Made by a program: the position numbers and the translations under genes. The notes beneath the pieces were generated by a model, which had not been told where the DNA came from, did not search any database, and saw only the letters and a program-made list of their open reading frames with translations. A stretch of 64,000 nt of DNA, taken from Homalodisca vitripennis. Its lineage: Eukaryota > Arthropoda > Insecta > Hemiptera > Cicadellidae. The stretch lies in assembly GCF_021130785.1 (NCBI RefSeq), contig NC_060209.1, forward strand, positions 22,320,001 to 22,384,000. The letters run 5' to 3'. Positions 13,403 to 25,195 of this stretch are shown here, one piece after another (position 1 is the stretch's first letter; each line of letters opens with the position of its first letter).

Positions 13403-14740
13403 GGACTTACATTGTGAATGTTTTGAACTTTAAACCAACGTAATTTTTTAACGAGTGAACCCTTTGAAATCGGATTGGCATTGAACTCTACTGATAGAGA
13501 CCTTTAATTTGATGTACTACTCAAACTATCCTCTAAATTAAGATTTCCTTCTGACTCCTTGCGGGTCATCTTTCTGGCATGGTAAAACAACGTTAGTTAC
13601 TTCAAAAAGTAGATTTATAGGTGCTGTAATGATGCACCAAGTTTTATTGCTTTACCTGTAATCGTTCGGGAATTATCAAGCCTTTTAGGCTTTTTTACAC
13701 CCTGTATAGTAATCATATAGAGATCTTAAGTAATAAAGTATAACTTAAAGTAATAAGTTAGAATATTTATTGAAAAAAACTTCTTTAACTATAAAATTGG
13801 TATCTCCATGGACAGTTACTCGGAGGGGGGAGTGTTACTGGTATACCCCAACTCATCTGCTTAGAATAGTCACTGATAGTTTTCTCTTGCCAACTATAAA
13901 AACTTTAGACTGAGTAGTAGGATTATTTACCACAAGATAACAATTACAACCCTTATTTACCTACAAATGTCTACTATAAGGGCTGTCCTCAAAATTAATT
14001 TCGTTACAGTTAAGTTAATCAGTAGAACATGTTGCTCCGTAACTTTAACTCGAAAAGAAACCACACAAGTAAAAACGCGTATTCGCGCGTCTTAGTTGAA
14101 AGGAAGTTTCAACGTTGCTTAGAGAACAATTTGAAAATATAAAGTTAGTTTAAAACATCGACATTGAATTATATACTCGCCAGTTCGAATTTCCTCCAAA
14201 ACATCAAACGAAAAAACCCATTCAATGAATTACACAACTGTAGTTATAAATGACGGAGTTAAGGAAAGTCGTTTACAAAATGCTGTGAAGCTCTACAAAA
14301 AAACGTTTGTAACTGTAATGAGAAATGTCGAGAAGTGCTTGCTTTATATCCATTACGTAAGTTGTAGCACCACCACAGTGGTTCTTCACCATGCAAAAGA
14401 GAAAGTATAAACAGCTCCTATTTGTAATACGCATCATAGAGTTTGAAACCTTGATAAGATTGCAACGAATCCTTAATCATCAAAGGAGCCACCAGAACCA
14501 AGATCAAGGTTGAGTGTGACATAATAGATGCTGATACTATTTTACTGCCCTAGAGTATCACCATCAAGTCTAATAAATCGGAAGAGGGCTTTTAGGGCAC
14601 GAAAATAAACCAATTCTTGAAGGGCAAATCATGGCTATGAAGCATCGGTAAGCTTTCTGTGCATTGGTGTGATGATTGGCAAAATATTCCTCAACTAAAT
14701 GTACAAAAAGAATAAGATAAGAAGAACAAGAAGAAGTGAC
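13403..14740. other. Intergenic DNA, no gene seen
   Basis: AT-rich. ACACCCTGTATA at 13697..13708 resembles the end of many mariner-derived elements, but no matching partner was found nearby. Short open frames at 14225..14410 (+) and 14570..14866 (-) are unconvincing. Confidence 0.45.
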
Positions 14741-15445
14741 GTCCAGTAGTCCGTTGCGTTTGGGTTGGACTCTAATTGAATCAGACGATAAGGCTGTGGA
14801 CTCATCTGTAGTTGCATGCCAATGATGTCCGGTGTACGGTTGCGTCAAGGTTGGACTCCGAAGCAATCAGACGATAAGGATGAGGAGACATCTGTAGTTG
14901 CATGACAATGTTGTCCGGTGTACGTTTGCGTCAAGGTTTTACTCCGAAGCAATCAGACGATAAGGATGAGGAAACATCTGTAGTTGCATGACAATGTTGT
15001 CCGGTGTACGTTTGCGTCAAGGTTGGACTCCGAAGCAATCAGACGACAAGGATGAGGAGACATCTGTAGTTGCATGACAATGACGCCCGGTGTACGGTTT
15101 GCATCAAGGTTTTACTCCGAAGCAATCAGACGATAAGGATGAGGAAACATCTGTAGTTGCATGACAATGTTGTGTACGTTTGCGTCAAGGTGGACTCCGC
15201 CGGGTACTTGCATGACAAGTTGTACGGTTATCGAGGTTTTACTCCGAAGCAATCAGACGATAAGGATGAGGAAACATCTGTAGTTGCATGATAATGTTGT
15301 CCGGTGTACGGTTGCGTCAAGCTTGGACTCCGAAGCAATCAGACGACAAGGATAAGGAGACACCTGCAGCTGCACGACAATGACGTCCAGTAGACCGTTG
15401 AGTCTAGGTTGGACTCCTAAGCAATCAGACGACAAGGATGAGGAG
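14741..15445. repeat. Minisatellite, 86-87 bp unit, about 8 copies
   Basis: Units contain GTCCGGTGTACG, GCGTCAAGGTT, GACTCCGAAGCAATCAGACG, AAGGATGAGGA and CATCTGTAGTTGCATGACAA. Starts fall near 14740, 14827, 14913, 15000, 15087, 15174, 15300 and 15387. The unit near 15174..15240 is broken and partly scrambled. The outer units are the most diverged, the usual pattern for an array growing from the middle. Confidence 0.93.
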
Positions 15446-16878
15446 ACCTTCCAGGTCCTGAGCTACAACCTCGACGGATATCTGCATCCAACTGTCCATC
15501 TAATATTCCAGATACACTTTTCTCGACAAAGCCCATAAAGAATTGAACAAGACGTTGATTTAGAAACCGAATATCTGTTTAGAAACAAAAACAAGTAAAA
15601 AGATTTGAAATGTGTTCTAGTCGACATGATCGTTAACCGTATCTGGTTTTGATGCCACAACTACCTTACGGAACTTCAGTCCTACGGATGTCTACCCGAA
15701 CTTCTATATTATGTAGAATTGTATGTGTTTATCTAGCGATATGTAAATTTCCCAGCTTCATTTCATCAATAAAATTATATTTTCCCCTTTAAAATGATAT
15801 TACATTTTTATAAACTAATAATTATCAGGTATTATTAACACAATACGCAATATGTTGTAACCTAACAGTGCTCAAGCGTCCGGAAACTGAAGGACATTTC
15901 TCCAATCAATATGAACTTCACTTATATTACGTTTAATTTTGTTTATACAATGTGCTATAGAGTTTAAGTATAATTCAAATAAATTTTAGTAAGTTAATGA
16001 TAATACAACTGAAACAAAACCACCTTCATTCTCTTGGAAATGCTTTACCACAACATTTTCAACTCGCTTTTTTCTAATTGCACGGATATGTGATTCCATG
16101 TAAATTGCTCATTGGAAGATATACTAATGTTTTTATCGCCACTTAATAGTTCTTAAAAACAATTCGGTTGATTTTGATTGATAGTTCTGCTCAGTTTGTG
16201 GTAAAACATTTATTAATATCTTCTAAATAACCTGTTGAGTTCTGGTTTTTGTAATCTAATATTTCATCAACGTGAAATATGACATTAATTGTGTTTGCTT
16301 TTTAGTATTAATTTGGAGTATGTCACACAATGCATATCTATACAAGGACAAGGAAACTAGTTAATTTTCATTAATCGAATACTATCGTTAAAAATAATAT
16401 AATACTAAGTCTCTTACATACGAAGACCATCAAACCAGAATTCAATGGGACATATTCATTTCTCATTTCTTTTTCTTCTCAATCTGTATTTTCACATTCT
16501 TCATACTCTCTATTCTTTTCCACTTTCTACTTCTCCCCCTTTCCTTGTCAATTAAATCACACCTAGTTACTGATTGAATCTTTCAATTTAACCTTTAAAA
16601 CCATAAAATAATGATTATTATTTTATATTTTGGACCAATTGCGATTATAAATCCAACTTTCCTAGGTGACGTATTATTTTTAGGAATTTATTTAGTAAAA
16701 ATTACCCCCATATTCAATTAAAGGTATTTAAAATTTGTTTTGCTTTTCAACTTGGTTCTGCTTTGAAATATATTCTTTCTTTAAACGTTAATTTTAAAAC
16801 GCCGAGTATATGACATTTAAAATGTACAACTATAGGTTCGGGATATGAAATAAATATATAAACTAAATGAGATTATAC
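15446..16878. other. Intergenic DNA, no gene seen
   Basis: AT-rich, no tandem or inverted repeat noticed and no convincing open frame. This is the upstream side of the 17408 gene, but no promoter element can be singled out. Confidence 0.45.
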
Positions 16879-17122
16879 AAAGTAAAGTAAAGAGTCTTGT
16901 TTTACCATTCGAAGTTAGGGCTAAAAAGCCCACTATAACACTTCATGTGGGAACCAACTGGAACTAGGTGACTTCCGAACCACCAGCCGGGCAGGCGGGC
17001 TGCTTGCAAGGACAGGATCGCTCAGCGGTCACCCATCCAAGCAGCAGCCATGCTCGAAATTGCTTGATCTGGTTATCTTACAATAACCGTTGTACCCGCT
17101 ACACTGCGCCAGCGCAGTAGTA
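16879..17122 (-). mobile_element. 5S rRNA-derived SINE, copy 2, full length with TSD
   Basis: On the - strand the element starts with CTGGCGCAGTGTAGCGGG and contains GCTTGGATGGGTGACCGCT, very close to the 5S rRNA box C region (..CTTGGATGGGAGACCGC..), then CAGCCCGCCTGCCCGG and a TTTACTTTACTTT tail. The tail type and the 5S-like internal promoter fit the SINE3/5S class (family knowledge). ATTATAC flanks both sides (16872..16878 and 17123..17129) as a likely 7-bp target duplication. It lies 285 bp upstream of the ATG of the secreted-protein gene, pointing away from it. Confidence 0.85.
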
Positions 17123-17388
17123 ATTATACCGTACCTTTAGTATTAAATTACTTGCAAAAATAAGATAACTAAATAAGTTAGTGGTTCATGGCCACAAATA
17201 ATACATTTAATAAGTTCTTTTCAAAAATTGTACACCTCAAATCTACCATTACTAAAAATCATCTCTTCTCTCTTCATGGTCAACATTTCTTGTCGTAAGA
17301 ACCCGCTTTTCTCTTTCACTCTGTTTCTTTCTGTCTTTCATTTTCATAGTTGTTTCTCTCTTTCCCTTCCTCCCCATGACACCTCCTT

Positions 17389-17407
17389 ACGGTCGGTTTT
17401 GTTTCAG
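17389..17407 (+). other. Likely 3' splice site just before the ATG
   Basis: A pyrimidine-rich stretch ends in GGTTTTGTTTCAG immediately before the ATG at 17408. This suggests that the 5' UTR is carried on an upstream exon that cannot be located from the sequence alone. If instead this is not spliced, translation could still begin at 17408. Confidence 0.5.
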
Positions 17408-20400
17408 ATGCTGTTGTCCTGTCTGGCGGTGTTGCTGAGCTGTCGGCTGGCCGCCGGGTCGTACCCACTCAAGGGACGCTATGGCCGCTCTATGACAGCT
17501 GCCTGGCCTCCACTACCCGTCTACTACCCGCCACGAGCCGCTCGTCCCTTGTACTACCCGGAGAGTGAGTACTACTACCCGCAAGAGGCTTTCTACTACC
17601 CGGCAGTGGACAAATACCCGGTATACCAGTCGGTTATACCCAGCTACTACGTGGACCAACAGCGTCCCTACTACTATGGCTATGACGAGGTAGGTCACGT
17701 TATCAAAACGCAATACCTCTATTAAATTAGTACGTAGCACCCAGATTCTATGACAAAATTCCCGACTGTATAAAAACATCAAATAGTAAATATTTATTTT
17801 TAAAAAGCTTAAAGATTGATTACTATCTTTAGAAAACCTCGAAAGTCTTATGAATATTCAAGTATAAAAAAGATTTGTTTTTGTTCTTTTATGAAAACAG
17901 TCCATGACTGTGTAATTTTATTTTATTTCACCAATGTTAATTTAATATAAATGGTACAATAATGTTGAGCGGTTAGAGAATTGATATTATTAGTTTAGCA
18001 CTGGTATATTTCTTTTTTAGTTATTATGAGCGTATCCAATTTCATTAATGTAATATTTAATGCTAAAATGGAACCTCTAAACAGGCTTAGCCTTCTGAGG
18101 TCCTAAATTATCTCGCTAGTAATTAAGAAGTAAATTGTATTTAAACGTCCAGTATTTTATTTGAGAAAGGTAGTATGTTTTGTTTAAACGATAATCGCTT
18201 ATGGTACCAAGTATTATTTTATTTTAATTACTTTGAGTAATGATTATTTTTGTATCAATAAGTTTTATAAATCACGTTTGCTTCTGTTTGTCTTAAAAAG
18301 TTATTATTGTGTGTAAGAGAAAATAAATATTCTTATTCTTGTTTTAAAAATGCATCAAATAAGTTGACCATCTATTTAAAACGTATTAAAAAATACACTG
18401 TTTTTCTATGTTTGTGTTCTTTAGACACTCTTTATAATAACAGAAAAAAAGATATTTTATTTGTCTGAAGTAGGAATTAAATTAAATCTCTTTTGTCTGA
18501 AGTGTAAAAGTAACTAGGTAGGGATAAGTTTACTCACATTTCGTCCAAATTCATCGAAAGTTCCATAGATTGTACACTATAGATTTGTCTTCAAAATCTC
18601 CAGATTTCCGAGCCTGTAGACGACCTGCCGGAGGATATGATGGAGGAAGACGACCGAAGCGACTCCCTGCCGTACGGCCAGGAGAGCTGGGCCTCCGACA
18701 GCAACGCCGACGTGAACGCGAGGTTCTTGCAGAATCTGATACTGGCTCAGATGTACAACGACAAGTACGGTAGCGCCGCGGAGTCAGAGGAAGGCGACCG
18801 CTGGGTGTACGGAGAGCCTGTCAAGGTGTCCAAGCAGAAGACGATGGCCAAGGAGGACGAGGACGTGAGAGAACTCAAGAGTCTGGTGAGGGGACCGGAG
18901 AGAGACCAGAGGAGAGACCGATCAGACAAGAAATCGAGAAAGCAGAAGGAAGACATCTTCGCCGCCCAGACAAAACCCAACAACTGGGATGAATTTAGGT
19001 AAGCGGAGATCTTAAACTTATCCCGACGATTCATAAAATTGATTGAAGTTTAAGTTACCTAAACGATTCAATAGTATAATTTAGTTCTGTCGAAGTAGAA
19101 ACGTCCTTGTAAAATCTGGTTTCCAGGTAACCCCTGCAAATGTATAAAAGCAAAAATGAGAAATTCTACTGTTTTAGAGTAATATATTTGAATAAATTAC
19201 ATTCTAGAGAGGTTTCCCTAAGAAAGAAATTTACCGTCAGCCACACAGCCGAGGAGTTTTAAACAGTGGGTACCTAAAGGGTTAAAATAGCAATCGATAC
19301 AACTTTCATAGGCAATAAGGACATAAAGAGACTAAATATAGTTTGATATAAATAAATCGATCTTTACACCGTTGACTAACGATGATTTAACCCTCACTTG
19401 CTGTGTGATCGCTGGCTATAAACGTGTAAAGCATGTGATGTAAAAATGGATCATCTATTAAATTTTGTTACTTAAATCTTCTACTTCTAACTCCACCAAA
19501 AACTAGCCTTGTTAAATTCCTCTATCGATTTCAAGAAAAGCTGGGTTGTGTGCGTTTACATTGCAAATTAGCTCTAGTATCCCTGATACTAACTCGACAA
19601 CCTTTGCCCGTGATCAGGTCCAGCAATTACAAGAGAAGTAACGATCTGAAGTTCTCGACACGCAAGACGTGGCAGCCTGCGACGACGGTCTCCCCTGCCG
19701 TGACCTCCCAGCCACTCCGCGGACAGAAGGAGGTGGTTCTCCCTCGACCCGCTAACCCTGTCCGCACGCCAGACTTCCACCAATTCTCAACTCGTAGCTC
19801 GCAACGGGAACCGTCGGTGTTTGACACGATAAAGAAGCTCCTGCACATGGAAGAGCAACTTGATGAGGTATGTGTACTTTTCTTCATCTATGTAGCCTGT
19901 ACTTCAATAATCAGTTTTACACAGTAAAAGTAGTATGTGTTTAACGCGTAACTTAATCAGGCGCATTAAATAAGTATTCATTTGGCTTGAAAAACAGTAT
20001 ATATACAGAAAGGCTGAGTTGTGTCTTATTTTAGACAGATTATCTTGGTATCTTATCTTCCTTATCAAATCTCATCTTCCTTCTCCATTCTTATCTTCCG
20101 TACATAGGAAGTTATCTTGGTTTTTAACATAACGATGATGTATTTTTAATTACGCCTGGTTAGAAGAGAACAAAGCTAAAAATATAAAATATATTATTTG
20201 CCACTTTCAACTTTTCCAATACCCTCCTATTTCGTCCTCCACGGAAGGTAAGGGCGGGTGCCGATCAATATCTTCCGATAGGATATTGTCTTTTTACTCA
20301 TTTCTATTGTGTTAATTTCATTTCCTCAACAGAAGTACAAATAACGCAATTCACTTATGTGACTCACTTTAATTTAGCAGTCATGGCACGACGAGTGCAC

Positions 20401-21612
20401 AAGTGAGAAATTAGAGTAATTAATTTATCACTACGTTGGAGTGATTATTCTTGACGATGATTAGCAGTTCGCAGAAGAGTAGACGGATACAAAATAGCTT
20501 GTTTTTCCTCGAAAGTAGGCGGGTGTGGGGTGGGAACCGTATTGATCAGCTGGGTGGTGGGGTGGGGCCATTCATGGCACGTTGACATCAATACTTGGTC
20601 TCCAGCCAGCAAACATCTCATTCAAGTGCTGAACTTGTCTGACGTCATGGCGTGGCCCACTAGACCCTCAACCTAAACAATTCACATCTGACCTTTTAAG
20701 AATAAACTACATGACGTCAATCCCCATTCTGTAACAAGGACGTGTGCCGAGAGCTCTAGACATCGTTAGAGGACCTTTTTGTTCTCTTAGGACAAGAGCT
20801 TAGAGAATTGCACCTTTGAGATGCTTCCGAAATGATAGGATATTTGAGAGATCCATGAGGAAAAATTTAGGTACTAATCTCAAGTCATGTACCCTCTGAA
20901 GAAGAGGAAGCCAGATCTGAACCAGCCTCTCCAGTCAAAGCAAGCAGGGGATGGCACACCCTTATATCTAGGCTGGCAAGAACCTTTGATCTTAGGGAAC
21001 GAACCCCAAAACTCCAACAGTCATCTCTCGCAGTCGACTAGTCCTTTTGAATTACCCGTGAACCCCAGAATCTCGACATTTGCGGCTAGTGATGTGCCGC
21101 TTCTGGACATCCATAAGGTTGTCAAGATTTAAGTGACACATCGGTTTTTGCTGTATCCACTGTGGGTTCAACTGGAAGGTATAAACCAGCCAGAGGTGAA
21201 CCCTCGTGGATAATCAGTGGAGGACCTTTTTGAAACCATATTGAGGTCTATCATCAAGAAATTTCATCGGATTTACTCATCAAAATGCTTTTTCTCAGTA
21301 CAACCCATTCTTCCCTAACAGTGAATTTCACCATTGCTTTAACATTTCTTTGAATTCGCTCAAAGTGTGTTTCAAATTCATTCACTGAGTTCTACCTAAT
21401 TGTGTTTATAGCAAAAATAATGTTCGAGATATTGATAAATTTAGATGTATTGTTTATTTTTATTAGATATGTTTATTCGGTCTTTTAATTTTTTTACAAA
21501 AATGTATTTATTTCTTCAGGAGGCTGGTGGAAGTCGACTCCAGAAGAGATCCTACATCCCCAGTGAAGAATCACTTGTAGCTCAACTCGGGCGCCTTAAG
21601 AAGATGGCCTAA
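17408..21612 (+). CDS. Secreted Tyr/Pro-rich prohormone-like protein, four coding exons
   Basis: Coding exons 17408..17689, 18604..18998, 19618..19867 and 21520..21612; introns GT..AG, phases 0, 2 and 0, giving 339 residues and a TAA stop. Residues 1-17 (MLLSCLAVLLSCRLAAG) form a signal peptide. Residues 18-94 are rich in Tyr-Tyr-Pro. Exon 2 opens with an acidic stretch (about 97-111) and ends with Lys/Arg clusters and Trp-Asp-Glu-Phe. Lys-Arg sites at 231-232 and 318-319 and Lys-Lys at 336-337 could release SYIPSEESLVAQLGRL, a 16-residue peptide with no amidation Gly next to the cut. No Cys occurs after the signal peptide. Composition and layout suggest an insect neuropeptide-type precursor or another secreted extracellular protein. 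I do not recognise the family. The model is firm because all four junctions restore one frame and exon GC content rises sharply; function is inferred. Confidence 0.82.
20640..20719. promoter_or_regulatory. Two CRE-type palindromes in intron 3
   Basis: TGACGTCA occurs twice, at 20640..20647 and 20712..20719, within intron 3 of the 17408 gene. This 8-bp palindrome is the consensus CREB/ATF site. Two full sites in 80 bp is suggestive, and CREB control would suit a neurosecretory gene, but chance occurrence is possible. Confidence 0.3.
20776..21211. repeat. Dispersed repeat, copy B, inside intron 3
   Basis: Colinear with 12331..12800 and in the same orientation, with many small differences and a shorter front part. 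It sits inside intron 3 of the 17408 gene, 308 bp before exon 4. A short open frame (20887..21132) is not shared in full with copy A and is not taken as a gene. Confidence 0.8.
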
Positions 21613-22198
21613 GGATCTTAAGAGCTCCCAGTGACTCACCATCAACAGAGACGAAACTTCTCAACGAATTATAACAAGAAGATTGATTCAAACCCCAAAC
21701 GATTTGGATAATTAGGATCCCAATAATTAGATTTCCGGAAGGTTCTAAACTGAGATATTATTTGTGTTTCAACAAATGCAAAACATTTCAAGAAAGTAAA
21801 TAGAGCAAGTAACAAAAGAAACACAGGTTATACGCATGCAATTTTACAATTTTGAACTTTTAACTGCAATTTTATCTGCACTATATACGAGGTGATCAAC
21901 TCCCACTGACTCAATAATTGTAGTTATATAACTGACTATGATATTACGTCAATATCGTGTTGTAAACTAAACACTTTCAGCCCAAAATTCATAACGCACT
22001 GAGCCTTATACTACCTAACTTATATATACAAAATTGTGCTTGGCTAATCGAGTTATACCCAGATTAAAAGCCAAAGGTAGTCAACTCAGAACATAATTTT
22101 TCCATTAGGCAATTCCAAAAGGAAATACCTGGTGGTTGTCTCGATCACGCAAAGCGGTGTTGTGATATTTGATTATTGAGGTTTGCTGTTTTTACAAT

Positions 22199-22204
22199 AA
22201 TAAA
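22199..22204 (+). promoter_or_regulatory. Candidate polyadenylation signal
   Basis: AATAAA 587 bp after the stop codon of the 17408 gene, followed by T- and GT-rich sequence. Further AATAAA copies occur at about 22335 and 22795, so the real 3' end is not settled. Confidence 0.35.
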
Positions 22205-24940
22205 TGTGCTCTCTTTATTGTTGGAAAATGTGCTGTATTGATAACAATGATTGAAATTGTTTCTCTTAAGGTACTTTGATCACATTTTATATTGTGTGTT
22301 CCGGTAGGCACTAATGCTAGTAATCTCGTAATTAATAAATGGAAATGTTAATTAATTTTTATAAATAATTAACCGTAGGAGAAATTTCGCATTTTTCAAT
22401 TTCAAATCACGTTTGAATCGTTTAAAAAGAATGTTTATATTTTGTGAAGTCTTTTGAAACTATTCTTAGAAACATTCATAGCGATTATAATAAGCCCATA
22501 TTGTGATATACGTTCCAAATAAATTTTAATTTACACGCCTGTACCATACCAATATTTAGTTTTGTTTAGAAAACAAATGCTCATATAGCCCCATGAAGAA
22601 CTGTTATGCCATATACTATTATTTAATGTTGTTACTTTCACTTTACCAATATGGTACCTTGTTACTACATAAAACTGAAGTTTATGACTTAGAAATGACT
22701 AAAATCCTAAAAAATGTTATTGCCACTCTAACTTCAGTCAATTGTCTTTTGAATGTATATTGTATTGTATATACCACTCTTTGTTCAACCCCTAATAAAT
22801 AATTTTGTATGCCTTTCAAAGAGCAGTGTATCGATTTGTGATAATTTCTCAGTAGAATAGAGTTGTGTTTCTCAATAGGTTGTTTCGCGGTTGTCTACTT
22901 AATGTACAAGTTGAGTGTAGAAGCTTTTCTAGTGGAGGAAGTACCCCTCTTTTTATTAAATACACGGAAAATTAGTAAAATAAATCCAAAATCTAGTTAT
23001 GTACAAACCTCAAGGAGGCATTTGTGACATTTTAATCTCAGGATTCACGTTTATGTCTAATACATAGAGAGCAACAGTTTGTTGAATAATTTACACAATG
23101 ATGAGTTTGAGTAATCACAATAAATTTGACTTCTTGAAAAATTGATACTATATTTTCTAAGTGTTTATTGCCTAAATGATGATGACAATACTAGGTTAGT
23201 AAGATGTGGAACTTGTACATTATGTAGATCGGGCATGTTCATCGTCCATAGACTAAACTAGACTGGGCTATGGTCGACAGCGGTTGTTACTATAGTACCA
23301 CTCCCTACTATAGTACATAGGAGAGAGATACTCTGAAGCTCCTGCCAGTTCTAATACTCAGGAGGTTTATGTCTGCTTTGTTCATGATGTGTTTGGTCTT
23401 TATTTTCATAACTGTTATTGATTTAAAGTTATCGGCTGGAAATGCAAAACTGACGGGTTGTTCTAAAAAATTTATATAATAATCTGTGTACTATTGAGTA
23501 TAAATAGAGTATAAAGCAGATGTGGCTGCTGCAAAATGCTAATTTAGTCCAACCACTCTGTATTTTTTGGACTCTTTACGTATAAAATTCTCTAACCCTA
23601 AAGTTATAAAATTTTCTGATTTCCTTCCTCCTTTTGGTATTATAAAAGGAGAAAGTTCTAGTAAACATGTTCTAACAACCATCCAGCCGCTAACATGCGT
23701 AGTTTTATGCTGTTTTATGTTGGAAATACCATCGACTCCATGTTTGTAACATAAGGTCTGTTATAAAAACATATGTTGGCTCACATTTTCAACACGTGGT
23801 GTAAGATTAAAGATGAATTGCACCATGAAGATTTACAAGAGCAAAATAAACCATACACCTGCAATTTACTGAGAAATCTAATTTTTAACAATCTTAATAG
23901 TTTTATGTTGGGCGAACATATGTTTGGTTAATGATATTGATATCTGTCAAACTACACGCTGTTTGTATATACTACTCTAAGCCGTTATTTGATATCACGG
24001 ACCTTCAGTATGTCAGTTTGTGGTGAAGCTTTATTGCGAGAATTTTTTATAAATGTTATTTAACAAGTCGAGATTGAATTTATGTGAAAATGTACAATAC
24101 ATTATATGTATGGTATGGAAATAGCTATTACACAACATACTTGTAAAGGTGTAGAGAAGCAGACGATTACCGTTGTAATATTTTCTTTACTTTTTACAAG
24201 AATGTAATGTACAGGATAGTTAGATACAGAAAAATCAACTGTTCTCCAGAATTTGACTATGATTCGAGACATTAAATGTATCTAATTATATACCTAAGTA
24301 TTTATGTAATTTAAATAATAAATTATACTTCTAAGAACTTCAATCATACTAAGGTATAAGTTTAACAATTATTTTCATTGGTTTTTATTGAATTGCTACA
24401 ATTTGATGGTTTTTACTAAATAAAATGTAGTATATTTTATAAGTAAGGAAGGTATTGCAACGTAACATATTACGTTATTATAATCAACGATAGTTTTTTT
24501 TTGTATGAAAATTCTTTTAAGTTGATGTAAGTGAAAACAGTTCAACATGAATCGTTTCGTAAAAAGCTTCGCCACAAAACTATATTCTAAGAGGCCGTAT
24601 TTATCTGAAGACTGGTAGATGTCCTATGCTTAGTCACATACCTGCGTGTCAGTTCCTACTATCAGTTGTTATCAGTCCTTCGGTTCTTATCTCTTATCAG
24701 TTGCGCCCGACCGTCCACGGGTGCAATCACGTTCTAAAGCTATGGCCTACCTTTTCTTGCTCAACTTTGCGCTAGTTTAGTTCTCTCTTTCGTGCAGGTC
24801 CCAAAAGGCCTACAAGTTGTTAGCATTCATTTTAACGTTGTTTTGTTTCCAAATGTTTATTTTCATACCGCCAGCTTATTACAAGAGCTAAATGGCTGTT
24901 GCTAGTGCTTGATCTGAGGAAGGGTATGGTTTCGGTGCAT
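22205..24940. other. Intergenic DNA, no gene seen
   Basis: AT-rich. Open frames at 22593..22802 and 23567..23749 (+) are short and have no recognisable domain; the first could lie within a long 3' UTR of the upstream gene. Confidence 0.45.
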
Positions 24941-25195
24941 GTCAGAAACATTTTCTTCTAAAGGATGGCTTGAGCAGTTGATTGGTGATAGGAAATGACC
25001 ACATCTCAGGTCATCCTCAGCGGATGTCAGAAAAATTGTCTTCTAAAGGATGGCTTGAGCAGTTGATTGGTGATAGGAAATGACCACATCTCAGGTCATC
25101 CTCGGCGGATGTCAGAAAAATTGTCTTCTAAAGGATGGCTTGAGCAGTTGATTGGCGATAGGAAATGACCACATCTCAGGTCATCCTCAGCTGAT
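24941..25195. repeat. Minisatellite, 85-bp unit, three copies
   Basis: Units start with GTCAGAAA at 24941, 25026 and 25111 and contain TCTTCTAAAGGATGGCTTGAG, GATAGGAAATGACC and CTCAGGTCATCCTC. Copies are nearly identical, so the array is young. The unit includes ACCACATCTCAGGTCATCC with a GACC/GGTC inverted pair. Confidence 0.95.

Noticed and set aside
17513..17782. 89-codon - strand frame across exon 1 of the secreted-protein gene
   Set aside because: It is the complement of the Tyr-rich exon; the + strand model has signal peptide and matched splice phases.
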